DNA of 50,673 nt from Polyangiaceae bacterium (GTDB taxonomy: Bacteria; Myxococcota_A; Polyangia; Polyangiales; Polyangiaceae), in assembly GCA_025936045.1 (NCBI GenBank), contig JAICUB010000045.1, forward strand, positions 1 to 50,673, given 5' to 3'. Position 1 is the stretch's first letter. Each line of letters starts with the position of its first letter. Made by a program: the position numbers and the translations under genes. The notes below the pieces were generated by a model that did not search any database, had not been told where the DNA came from, and saw nothing but the letters and a program-made list of their open reading frames with translations. Of this stretch, positions 16,933 to 24,331 are shown piece by piece.

Positions 16933-17769
16933 ATGTTCTCGCGGGCAGAAGCGATGACGTTCGTGCCCGACGGCGCGCCGGTCGCTCCGGCGCTCGCGCG
17001 CACGACGCACCTCGGCGTCGGCGCGCACGCGGACGACCTCGAGATCATGGCGATTCACGGTATCCTCGCGTGCTACGCGCGGCCGGATCGCTGGTTTTGC
17101 GGCGCCGTCGTCACCGACGGCGCGGGCAGCCCGCAAGGCTCGACGGCCCTCGCGCGCGCCACGCTGCGCGAAGTGCGCCGCGGGGAGCAGGTGCGCGCCG
17201 CGACCCTCGGGCAATACGGTGCGCAAGTCTTGCTCGACCATACGAGTGAGCAGGTGAAGGCTGCGCGCGACGAGGGCGTCGTAGCGGACCTCGTTGCGTT
17301 GTTGCGCGCGACCCGACCCGAGGTCGTTTACACACACGCGCTCAGCGACGTTCACGACACGCACGTCGCCGTTGCGCTGCGTCTCGTCGCGGCCTGCCGT
17401 GCTCTCGCCCCGAATGAGCGTCCGGCGCGCGTACTCGGGTGCGAGGTATGGCGCGACCTCGATTGGTTGCCAGCCGCGGACAAGGTCCTTTTAGCGACCG
17501 ACGAGCGTCCCGAGCTCCAAGCGGCGCTCCTCGGCGTGTTCGAGTCGCAGCTCGCGACCAAAGCCTACGACCGCGCCGCGCTCGGCCGGCGCGCGGCGCA
17601 CGCGGCATTTTCCGAGAGTCACGACGTCGACCGTCATGCGGGGGTCGTCTGGGCGATGGACCTCGGCCCGCTCGTTTCCGGCCATGTCGCGCCTGACGAT
17701 TACGCGCGCTCTCTCGTCCGCCGTCTGGAGGCCGACGTGACGGCGCGGATCGTTCGACTTTCGAGCTGA
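16933..17769 (+). CDS. PIG-L family (LmbE-like) deacetylase
   Basis: The 278-residue protein carries the zinc motif GAHADDLEI (His32, Asp34, Asp35) and a second ligand region SDVHDTHVAV, as in LmbE/PIG-L enzymes that remove acetyl groups from GlcNAc-type sugars or related substrates. The middle is helical and the C-terminal FESQ segment (LGVFESQLATKAYD) fits the family. No signal peptide is seen, so it is cytoplasmic. The start is uncertain: ATG 16933 is preferred because codons between GTG 16900 and 16933 lack the usual GC3 bias, although 16900 would give a GTGA overlap with the TetR gene. It is not clearly part of a sugar pathway here. Confidence 0.87.
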   Translation: MFSRAEAMTFVPDGAPVAPALARTTHLGVGAHADDLEIMAIHGILACYARPDRWFCGAVVTDGAGSPQGSTALARATLREVRRGEQVRAATLGQYGAQVLLDHTSEQVKAARDEGVVADLVALLRATRPEVVYTHALSDVHDTHVAVALRLVAACRALAPNERPARVLGCEVWRDLDWLPAADKVLLATDERPELQAALLGVFESQLATKAYDRAALGRRAAHAAFSESHDVDRHAGVVWAMDLGPLVSGHVAPDDYARSLVRRLEADVTARIVRLSS

Positions 17770-17778
17770 AAAGGGTCC

Positions 17779-18246
17779 ATGCTCCGTCGCGTGGGGCTAA
17801 CCGACATCAAAAATTTCGTCGCCGTGAGCGCCATGCTGGCGACCGCGGGCCAGCCGCGAGAGTCCGAGCTCACGGAGGTCGCCGCGGACGGTTTCGAGCT
17901 GGTCGTGAACCTCGGCTTGCTCGATCCCCGCTACTGCTTGCCGGACGAAGCCGCCTCCGTTGCGAGGCTCGGTCTCGAATACCGGCACATTCCCGTCGAC
18001 TTCAAGGCGCCCACCGAAGAGGATTTTCGACACTTCGAGAAGACGCTGCTCGAGGCGAGCGGCCGGCGCGTGTTCGCGCACTGCGCGGCGAATTATCGGG
18101 TCTCTTGCTTCGTCGCGCTGTTCGCCGAGGCGCACCTCGGTTGGTCTTCTGAGCAGGCGGACGGACACGTGCGGAGGCTCTGGGAGCCGGACGAAGTGTG
18201 GCGTACGTTCATGGCGAGGGTACGCGCCAGTCGTGGATCGCGCTGA
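17779..18246 (+). CDS. protein tyrosine phosphatase-like protein (DSP/BLH type)
   Basis: This 155-residue protein begins at ATG 17779, nine bases after the PIG-L stop, with AAAAGGG upstream. It has the fold of dual-specificity phosphatases: AGQPRESEL near the start and the P-loop FAHCAANYRVSC with Cys102 and Arg107. The spacing is CX4R, not the CX5R of classic tyrosine phosphatases; this shorter loop is what I recall for the BLH/DUF442 and related 'protein tyrosine phosphatase family' proteins. The Cys and Arg are kept, so activity is possible. The substrate is unknown. It is co-oriented with the PIG-L gene and probably shares its transcript. Confidence 0.8.
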   Translation: MLRRVGLTDIKNFVAVSAMLATAGQPRESELTEVAADGFELVVNLGLLDPRYCLPDEAASVARLGLEYRHIPVDFKAPTEEDFRHFEKTLLEASGRRVFAHCAANYRVSCFVALFAEAHLGWSSEQADGHVRRLWEPDEVWRTFMARVRASRGSR

Positions 18247-18275
18247 GTGCGCCGGGGCGTGATAAACGCCGTGTC

Positions 18276-18722
18276 ATGATCAACGGCGCACACGTCGTCA
18301 TTTACAGCAAGAAACCCGACCTCGACCGCGCATTCTTGCAGGACGTCCTCGGCCTCCCGCACGTGGAGGTCGGTGGCGGTTGGCTCATCTTCGCGCTCCC
18401 GCCGTCGGAGGTCGCGGTGCATCCTGGCTCGAAGAACGGCGTGCACGAGCTCTATTTGACATGCGACGACGTGAAAGCGTTCGTGACCGCGGTCGGCAAA
18501 CGCGGAGTTCGCTGCGGTGCGGTCAAGGATCAAGGCTGGGGCTTGCTCACGACGCTGAGGCTGCCGGGCGGCGGCGAGCTCGGCGTTTACGAAGCGCGCC
18601 ACGCGCGACCGAACGGGAAGCCGGGCAGCGCGAAGCCGGGCAGCGCGAAGCCGTCGAAGAACGCTCCGAAGACGGCGGCGCGAAAGCTTGCGAAGCGCGC
18701 CGTGAAGCGGGCGCGACGATGA
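18276..18722 (+). CDS. VOC (glyoxalase-fold) protein with basic histone-like tail
   Basis: A 148-residue protein. Residues 1-107 form one VOC/glyoxalase module (GAHVVIYSKKPDLDRAFLQDV, later HELYLTCDDV and LGVYEARHAR). The last 40 residues are a disordered basic tail of Lys, Arg, Ala and Pro with a doubled GSAKP motif and AKRAVKRARR at the end, like the C-terminus of histone H1. ATG 18276 is the start that fits the fold; the frame is open back to 18198 inside the previous gene. Its stop overlaps the GNAT gene (ATGA). Metal-ligand residues of true glyoxalases are not complete by eye, so the enzyme function is uncertain. Confidence 0.78.
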   Translation: MINGAHVVIYSKKPDLDRAFLQDVLGLPHVEVGGGWLIFALPPSEVAVHPGSKNGVHELYLTCDDVKAFVTAVGKRGVRCGAVKDQGWGLLTTLRLPGGGELGVYEARHARPNGKPGSAKPGSAKPSKNAPKTAARKLAKRAVKRARR

Positions 18723-19150
18723 GCAACCTTTCGAGCGTCGCGCTCGGGCGCTTCGAAGCGCAGGACGCAGACGGCGTGGTCGCGCTCTGGACCGAGGTCT
18801 TCGGCGCGTATCATCCCTCGAACGAGCCGCGCGCCTACCTGGCCCGCAAACTCGCGTACGATCCGGAGCTCGTTCTCGTCGCGCGCGAAGGGGCGCGTGT
18901 CGTCGGCACGGTCGTCGGCGGTTACGATGGCGTGCGCGGGTGGCTCTACCACTTGGCGGTGGCGGTCTCCGCTCGCCGGCGCGGCGTCGCCACGCGCTTG
19001 GTGGCCGAAGTCGAGCGCGCCTTGCTCGCGCGCGGTTGCCCCAAGATCAACCTGCAGGTCCGCGGCGACAACCTCGAGGTGATCGCGTTCTATAAGCATC
19101 TCGGCTACGAGCTCGAAGAGCGGGCGAGCCTCGGGAAACGCTTCGTGTAG
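18719..19150 (+). CDS. GNAT family N-acetyltransferase
   Basis: The 143-residue single-domain acetyltransferase shows the acetyl-CoA site RRRGVATRLV (motif A) after the strand WLYHLAVAVS, and the C-terminal VIAFYKHLGYELEER typical of the YpeA/RimI group. The ATG overlaps the VOC gene stop by four bases, so translation is coupled. The acceptor is unknown; possible targets include small molecules or protein lysines, and the Lys-rich tail of its coupled neighbour is a candidate worth testing (inference). Confidence 0.88.
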   Translation: MSNLSSVALGRFEAQDADGVVALWTEVFGAYHPSNEPRAYLARKLAYDPELVLVAREGARVVGTVVGGYDGVRGWLYHLAVAVSARRRGVATRLVAEVERALLARGCPKINLQVRGDNLEVIAFYKHLGYELEERASLGKRFV

Positions 19151-19243
19151 CTCGCTGTAGCGTCGCGTAATTCTGGACGCACGCGCTCGAAGCGAATTCC
19201 GTCGCCTCTCACGCGAATTTCTGAGCACCATTGTCGCGCTGGC

Positions 19244-19975
19244 ATGGCCGCTCCGCTCCGCGCGTTTCTAACGGCACGGTGGGAGCATTTGGTGCTGCTA
19301 AATTACACGGTGCCGACTCGCATGCTGGCGCCGCTCGTCCCGCGCGGCACGGAGCTCGACCGCTTCGGCGGCGAATTGCTGGTCAGTCTCGTCGGGCTCC
19401 TGTTCGCGGACACGCGGCTCAAGGGCATGGCCGTGCCGGGTCATCGCGTATTCGAAGAGGTGAATTTGCGCTTCTACGTGACGCGCGCCGGCAAGGACGG
19501 AACGCCGCGGCGCGCCGTCGTCTTCGTGCGTGAGCTCGTCCCGCGCGCGGCGATCGCTGCGCTCGCGCGCTTCGCCTACAACGAGCCGTACATGACGGTA
19601 GCGATGGGCCACGACGTGTCGCTCGACCCGGAGCGGGGCGGCTACGCGTGCTACGCGTGGCGTTACCGCGGGCGATCCTTTGCACTGGAAGCCAGCGTCG
19701 ACGGTCCTGCCGCGGCGCTCGAAGACGGCTCCGAGGCGGCTTTCGTCAGTGAGCACTATTACGGCTACACGCGCCAGCGCGACGGAGGGACGCTCGAGTA
19801 CGCGGTGGAGCACCCGGCGTGGCGCGTGTGGAATACGGACAATGCCGGCTTTTTCGGGCCCGGCGCCGAGCTCTACGGCGAGGAATGGGGGCGGGTGCTT
19901 TCGGCGCGGCCGCGCTCCGCGTGCGTCGCCGTCGGGTCGGAAGTCACCGTGCGCGCCGGCGAGCGCGTGGCGTAG
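19244..19975 (+). CDS. DUF2071 (YqjF-like) protein
   Basis: This 243-residue cytoplasmic protein matches DUF2071: WEHLVLLNYTVPTRMLAPLVP near the start, then EVNLRFYVT, VVFVRELVPRAAIA, ARFAYNEPYMTV, and a late segment FVSEHYYGYTR that is well kept in the family. The fold is related to acetoacetate decarboxylase-like proteins; no reaction is established. The start ATG 19244 gives the family N-terminus. The last 32 bases overlap the 3' end of the convergent methyltransferase gene. Confidence 0.87.
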   Translation: MAAPLRAFLTARWEHLVLLNYTVPTRMLAPLVPRGTELDRFGGELLVSLVGLLFADTRLKGMAVPGHRVFEEVNLRFYVTRAGKDGTPRRAVVFVRELVPRAAIAALARFAYNEPYMTVAMGHDVSLDPERGGYACYAWRYRGRSFALEASVDGPAAALEDGSEAAFVSEHYYGYTRQRDGGTLEYAVEHPAWRVWNTDNAGFFGPGAELYGEEWGRVLSARPRSACVAVGSEVTVRAGERVA

Positions 19976-20825
19976 CCCGCGCGTCATGCGTGAAGCCGAC
20001 GAGCCGTGGCTCGTATTCGGCGAGGCGCTCGGCCATGATCCTCGCGGCGTCGCGGCTTTGATCGACGAGCACGAAGCCGCGGCCGTGGCGCGCCGCGGCG
20101 GCTCCCGTCGTCCCGCTGCCGGCGAAGAAGTCGAGCACCGTCGCTCCCGGGCGCGTGTGCACGCGCACGATGCGGTCGAGCACGGCGAGCGGCTTCTGCG
20201 TCGCGTAGCCGGTCTTCTCGCGACCGTTCGTGGGCACGATGGTTTGCCACCAAACGTCCGTCGGCGTCTTGCCGCGCGCTGCCTTTTCGGGGCCGACGAG
20301 GCCGGGGGCCAGGTAGGGAATGCGGTCCATCGCGGCGTACTCGAAGACGTATTTTTTCGGGTTTTTTGCGTACCAGAGGATGCTGTCGTGCTTGCTCGGC
20401 CAGCGCGTCTTCGGGCGTCCGCCGAAGTCGTAGGCCCAGATGATTTCGTTCATGAATGCGTCTCGTCCGAGCAAGCCGTCGAGCGCCACCTTGACGTAGT
20501 GGACCTCGCGCGCGTCGAGGTGAACGAAGAGGCTCCCGTCAGGCGTGAGGCAACGCAGGCTCGCCTCGATGCGTGGCATGAGGAACGCCTCGTAGTCGTC
20601 GAACGAGTCCGCGTAGCTGCTCTCGCCGATCTCTTCGACGCGGTAGGCGCGCCCGCCGAAGCCGCGGCGGGTCGCGCGCTCGTCGGACGTGACGCGTAGG
20701 CGCTTGCGCTTTTGCACGCGACCGCTGTTGAACGGCGGATCGATGTAGATGAGCTCGGCGAAGCCGTCCGGCAGCGACGGCAGCACCTCGCCGTTTTCAC
20801 CGAGGATGATCTCGCGCTTGGACAT
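19944..20825 (-). CDS. site-specific DNA methyltransferase (N6-A or N4-C), beta class, orphan
   Basis: A 293-residue DNA methylase. The catalytic motif IV is DPPF (residues 29-32) near the N-terminus and the SAM motif I is DFFAGSGTTG near residue 230, so the order IV-TRD-I marks the beta class (N6_N4_Mtase family). The target-recognition part is short. DPPF is compatible with adenine-N6 or cytosine-N4 methylation; the target sequence cannot be read from the protein. No restriction endonuclease gene is adjacent on either side, so this appears to be an orphan enzyme. The C-terminus is an Arg/Ala tail that runs into the convergent DUF2071 gene (32-base overlap). No strong ribosome binding site precedes ATG 20825. 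Confidence 0.9.
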   Translation of the reverse strand: MSKREIILGENGEVLPSLPDGFAELIYIDPPFNSGRVQKRKRLRVTSDERATRRGFGGRAYRVEEIGESSYADSFDDYEAFLMPRIEASLRCLTPDGSLFVHLDAREVHYVKVALDGLLGRDAFMNEIIWAYDFGGRPKTRWPSKHDSILWYAKNPKKYVFEYAAMDRIPYLAPGLVGPEKAARGKTPTDVWWQTIVPTNGREKTGYATQKPLAVLDRIVRVHTRPGATVLDFFAGSGTTGAAAARHGRGFVLVDQSRDAARIMAERLAEYEPRLVGFTHDARATPRARRRAR

Positions 20826-21015
20826 GAAAGCAGCCAGAATTGAACGCGCGATACGTCGACCGCGACGCTCACGCGCGGGTGGTCGTACACGTAGCCGGAA
20901 CGTAGCGCGTCGGGCCGCCGAGAGCGGCTACGGGCGCTTGAAACGGCGTTCTAGCAAAGACCGCGGTTTCAGGGGGGCTTGCGGCACGTTCGTTCGGATC
21001 CGTCAATCTCGAGGA

Positions 21016-21684
21016 GTGAACCTCGTTCGTGCAGCCGCGCTTTGGCTCGCTGTCGCGCTGCTCGGCTTCACGCTGTTGACGGCGCTCGCCGCGCTCGCGT
21101 ATCCCGGCGGGACTTATTGTGAGCCCGCGGCCACGAGCTACCGCTTCTGGGGCAACTACTTCTGCGACCTCACCGCGCACGTGACGGGCCGCGGTGAGGA
21201 CAACGCGCGCTCCGCGGCGCTCGCCGAAGCGGCGTTTGCGAGCTTCGCGCTCGCGCTCGCGCCCTTTTTCTGGCTGCTCGCCGAGCTCTCCGGGCGGCGG
21301 CCCGTCGTGCGCAGCCTCGGACTCGTCTCCGCGTTCGCGACGATCGTACTCGCCGGGTTGCCGTCGCGTTCGGGGGTGAATTTGCACGCCTTCGCGGTGT
21401 TCAGCGCCACCATTCCCGGACTCGTCGCCGTGACGCTCGGCGTGGCGGGACTCGTTCGCGGGCGTTCGCGCGGGGCCGGGGCCCGTGTCGCGGCGTGGCT
21501 CGGTGGGCTCACGCTCGTGTCGGGCCTCGCCGATGCGACCGGTTACGCGTATGCCCTCGCAACTCACGCTGCATGCGTACCGTGGTTGCCGGCAATGCAG
21601 AAAATCGTTGCGCTGGCACTCGTCGCCTGGATGCTCGCGGTTGCGACGAGTGCCTGGCGCGGAGCCGCGCGGGCTTGGGTGTAA
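21016..21684 (+). CDS. six-helix membrane protein, DUF998-like
   Basis: The 222-residue product has about six predicted membrane helices (for example LAVALLGFTLLTALAALAY and FASFALALAPFFWLLAEL). Between the first two lies FWGNYFCDLTAHVTGRGED, which recalls the N.xSDL loop of DUF998 proteins. Function is unknown and the family call is tentative. The start is GTG 21016 inside GAGGAGTGA; the Shine-Dalgarno-like GAGGA directly abuts it, so the true start may be slightly different. The frame is open further upstream but the upstream part is Arg/Ser-rich and not coding-like. Confidence 0.65.
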   Translation: MNLVRAAALWLAVALLGFTLLTALAALAYPGGTYCEPAATSYRFWGNYFCDLTAHVTGRGEDNARSAALAEAAFASFALALAPFFWLLAELSGRRPVVRSLGLVSAFATIVLAGLPSRSGVNLHAFAVFSATIPGLVAVTLGVAGLVRGRSRGAGARVAAWLGGLTLVSGLADATGYAYALATHAACVPWLPAMQKIVALALVAWMLAVATSAWRGAARAWV

Positions 21685-21686
21685 AC

Positions 21687-21713
21687 GCCCTCGTCTTCCC
21701 GGGAACCGAGGGC
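21687..21713. terminator. bidirectional hairpin between convergent genes
   Basis: GCCCTCG (21687-21693) pairs with CGAGGGC (21707-21713). The loop itself holds the palindrome TTCCCGGGAA (21696-21705). It fills the 34-base gap between two convergent stop codons, the expected place for a shared terminator. Confidence 0.55.
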
Positions 21714-21718
21714 TCATG

Positions 21719-22159
21719 TCAGCGCGCGCGCCGGAGTTTGCCGTGCCCGCGCCAGGGATCGGTGACCGACGTGAAGTCCACGTCGGGCCCGTCGAAGACC
21801 CCGTTCACCTGATAGACGACGTTGGTCGGGTCGGTAAGCGTCGCGGAAAAATTGTCGTTGGCGGCCGACGTGACGTTGAACGCGCGCTGGGCGTCCACGC
21901 CGACTCCGTGCACCGCCATCGTGCCCGCGTGGAACGTGACCGTGAGCTGGTTTAGCTGGGCGTTGAGCAAATTCTGGAGCATCGGCTCGAGCTCTTGCGC
22001 CGGCTGGAACTCGACGAGGGTCCAGCTGCCCTCCATGCGCGCCGTCACGTTGGTGACCGCCTTCTGCGCTTCGTCGGCCGAAGGTTTCCGGCTCGAGGCG
22101 CAGCCGAGCGTGACGAAACAGAGACACAGCGCGATGCGCGCGAGGAACGGCCGTCGCAT
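21719..22159 (-). CDS. small lipoprotein of unknown function
   Basis: A 146-residue protein with signal peptide and lipobox (CFVTLGC). The mature part begins with a charged segment and contains WTLVEFQPAQELEPMLQNLL, a run that suggests a lipocalin-like or META-like 'WTLVE' strand, then beta-rich sequence ending in a basic tail. No family is recognised with confidence. The ATG at 22159 lies only 13 bases past the stop of the pseudogene upstream (22172), so any promoter must lie within that decayed gene. Confidence 0.7.
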   Translation of the reverse strand: MRRPFLARIALCLCFVTLGCASSRKPSADEAQKAVTNVTARMEGSWTLVEFQPAQELEPMLQNLLNAQLNQLTVTFHAGTMAVHGVGVDAQRAFNVTSAANDNFSATLTDPTNVVYQVNGVFDGPDVDFTSVTDPWRGHGKLRRAR

Positions 22160-22171
22160 GCCGGAACGATA

Positions 22172-22719
22172 TCACGCGACGGTCCGGCGCAAATCGAGCG
22201 TCGGCGGGAAGTCCGAATGTTCTCGGCGTGCGAGCGCTCGGGATCCGTCGCACCGCGGGCGTGACCGAGCGGTGAAAAGCGCGCCGCGGCGCGGACTCCA
22301 CTTCCATGGTGTTCACTGGGAAGGTGTCGTAGACGCAGCCGCCGGAACGGCTCACGTGGAACGTGCAGCCCGCGCGCGCACGTTGCGAGCGCGCGAGCGC
22401 ATCGACGAGTGACCCCTGCGTCGTCACGCGCAGGTATCGCGCAAGCTCTTCATCGGATTCTGAACGCTGAGCTCGGCGACGAGGTCGATGTCGAGCTGAG
22501 GTGCGTGGTCGGCGCCGGAAAAGCCAGCCGTGCGAGCCAGTTGCCGTGCGGGTCCAGCTGCCAATCGAGAAAACGTTCGCTGGGCGAGACCTCGACGGAG
22601 AAACTCGGGACGGCCGTGCGCGAGCGCGGCGCAACCCGGATCGGACGACCTGCGGTCCGAGCCGGACTCTTCGGTTCTAGGGGTAAGTGGGCGCGATGGC
22701 GGGCGCGACGAATAGTCAC
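22172..22719 (-). pseudogene. collapsed transglutaminase-like / DUF2126 gene remnant
   Basis: On the minus strand the first 300 bases encode, in changing frames, the N-terminus of bacterial transglutaminase-like proteins: NRRVRLGPQVVR in one frame (with TAG where the family has a Tyr codon), then FLDWQLDPHGNWLARLAFP in the next, then LDIDLVAELSVQNP in a third. The last 220 bases encode the extreme C-terminus of the same large family: GCTFHVSRSGGCVYDTFPVN, a GHARG echo of GHTPG, and finally DFPPTLDLRRTVA followed by a stop at 22174-22172. Intact relatives are about 1,100 residues, so most of the gene is deleted and at least three frameshifts and one nonsense codon remain. Family identification is from remembered motifs. 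Confidence 0.75.
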
Positions 22720-22863
22720 TGTGGTTTACGAGCTGTCTCGATGTGCAGTGACCAGGGTTGTTTTGGCCTTGTTTCGGACGCTTTTCGCCCCACTCGGCCC
22801 GGCGCGCCAGTCCTCTCAGCTGTTCATCTTTTCAGCTAAATTTGGCTGACTCGTTTCGTATAC

Positions 22864-22885
22864 CCCACAAGTAGGGATTTGTGGG
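22864..22885. promoter_or_regulatory. inverted repeat upstream of TonB-like gene
   Basis: CCCACAA (22864-22870) and TTGTGGG (22879-22885) are separated by 8 bases, 29 bases before the ATG at 22915, in the most AT-rich stretch of the region (22720-22914). It could be an operator or a leader hairpin ahead of the GGAGGG ribosome binding site. The rest of 22720-22914 shows no gene. Confidence 0.35.
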
Positions 22886-22914
22886 ACGATGCGGGCATTA
22901 GGAGGGTCGGAAAC

Positions 22915-24309
22915 ATGCCGGCCAGACGCCAAACGACTCGGAGCGGGACCAAAGTTCTTGCTGAGGTGGCGGCCACCCGCGGGGGAGCTGCGCAAGCCTT
23001 GAAGCATCGGACTTGGACTCCAGACAACGACACGAGCGCGGACGAGCGCCCGCGCGCCGAACAACCGCATCGACGCTCGTCATCGTTTACGGCTCCGTTG
23101 CGCGAGAGCTTCTTCGATCTCGCTCAGCGCTATCACCGGCTACGTGAGTCGGCGTTCACCAAATCCAAGCCGGCGCCGAAGTCGTTGCGCCCGCCGATCC
23201 CCCTCGTGCGCGAGCGGCGGCTGACCGATCTACCGCCGGCACCCTCCGACGAGAGCATCACCGAATCCGTCTTCGCGGATCGCTACATCGACGAGGCGCC
23301 CGAGGAAGAGACACTGGTGCAGCCGCTTGCGCGCCGCCCGTCCGACGCACCGCCTGCTTCGGAGCGCCGTCAGTTCGCGACGGTGCGGCCGCCGCCCCCC
23401 CCGGACCCGCTGCCCCGCATCTTGCCGAGCACGGCGCCGCTCGCGCTCGCGACGGTGCCGCCGGCCCCGCCTCCAGCGCCGCATCCGGGACTTTGGCGGC
23501 CGATGCTCGTGACCGCCGCTATGAGCGCCGCGATCGGCGCCATCGTTTCGGTCGGCATGTGGGCCGTTCGGACGCCCGCCGCCGCCAACGGGGCAACGGC
23601 GGAGCGGCCGACCGCGGCGCTGACCGCGAGCCCCGCGGCCGCGAACACCATCGGGCCATGTCCGATCCCTACGTCGCCGTCGAACTCGAACTCTTCGTCG
23701 TCGAGCAACGCGAACTCGCATTCGAGCTCTTCGGGCTTGCACGAGGTCGCGCTCGAGGCGCTCCCGATCGAGACCACGTCGCCGCGCAGCGCCGCCGTGT
23801 CGTCGCCGGTCCTCCGCGCGCCCGCGTCGGCTCCGACGCACATCGCGCACCTCGACCTCACCGAGCACGCGTCGAAGCGCGCGAGCGAGCCAGCGCGCGC
23901 CGCGCTCCCCGCCGCCGCACCGACGGAGAGCGAGAAGCCGTCGAAGCGCTCGCGTAGGGGTGCGAAGGCGGAAAAGACGGAAGCCGCGCCGCCCGCCGAT
24001 GAAGAAGCGACGCTCGCCGCGGCGGGTTCACCCGAGCCCGCTCCCACACCGACCGCCGGTCCCGATCGCGGCGCCATCTCGAAAGCGGTCGGTCGCGCTG
24101 CCGCCGCTGCCTCCTCGTGCGAGTCGGGTCCGCAGAGCGGCCGCGCGCAAATCACGTTCGCTCCGTCCGGCAACGTCGCCTCCGTTCAGCTGCTCGAGCC
24201 GTTCAGCGACAACGGGGTCAACGGTTGCGTGCTACGCGCGCTCGGCCGTGCTCACGTGCCCCCCTTCGCGGGCGAGCCCGTGATCGTCCGCAAGTCGCTC
24301 AGCTGGTAA
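22915..24309 (+). CDS. single-pass membrane protein with TonB/AgmX-like C-terminus
   Basis: The 464-residue protein has a cytoplasmic, charged, Pro-rich N-terminal half (1-196), one membrane helix near 200-220 (LVTAAMSAAIGAIVSVGMW), a low-complexity Ser/Asn stretch near 255-275, a long Ala/Pro/Glu/Lys linker, and a C-terminal domain of about 75 residues (GRAQITFAPSGNVASVQLL, then GVNGCVLRALGRAHVPPF). That end is the pattern of TonB-like/AgmX C-terminal domains with one Cys pair (SSCES and NGCV). Such proteins in myxobacteria connect the inner membrane to outer-membrane or motility machines; this role is inferred. The ATG 22915 follows GGAGGG with 8-base spacing. Confidence 0.75.
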   Translation: MPARRQTTRSGTKVLAEVAATRGGAAQALKHRTWTPDNDTSADERPRAEQPHRRSSSFTAPLRESFFDLAQRYHRLRESAFTKSKPAPKSLRPPIPLVRERRLTDLPPAPSDESITESVFADRYIDEAPEEETLVQPLARRPSDAPPASERRQFATVRPPPPPDPLPRILPSTAPLALATVPPAPPPAPHPGLWRPMLVTAAMSAAIGAIVSVGMWAVRTPAAANGATAERPTAALTASPAAANTIGPCPIPTSPSNSNSSSSSNANSHSSSSGLHEVALEALPIETTSPRSAAVSSPVLRAPASAPTHIAHLDLTEHASKRASEPARAALPAAAPTESEKPSKRSRRGAKAEKTEAAPPADEEATLAAAGSPEPAPTPTAGPDRGAISKAVGRAAAAASSCESGPQSGRAQITFAPSGNVASVQLLEPFSDNGVNGCVLRALGRAHVPPFAGEPVIVRKSLSW

Positions 24310-24331
24310 GAGCCGGGCGCCCGCCCCGCGC

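Noticed and set aside
22409..22849. 146-codon open frame on the plus strand
   Set aside because: It is antisense to the transglutaminase/DUF2126 remnant and has no coding character or ribosome binding site.
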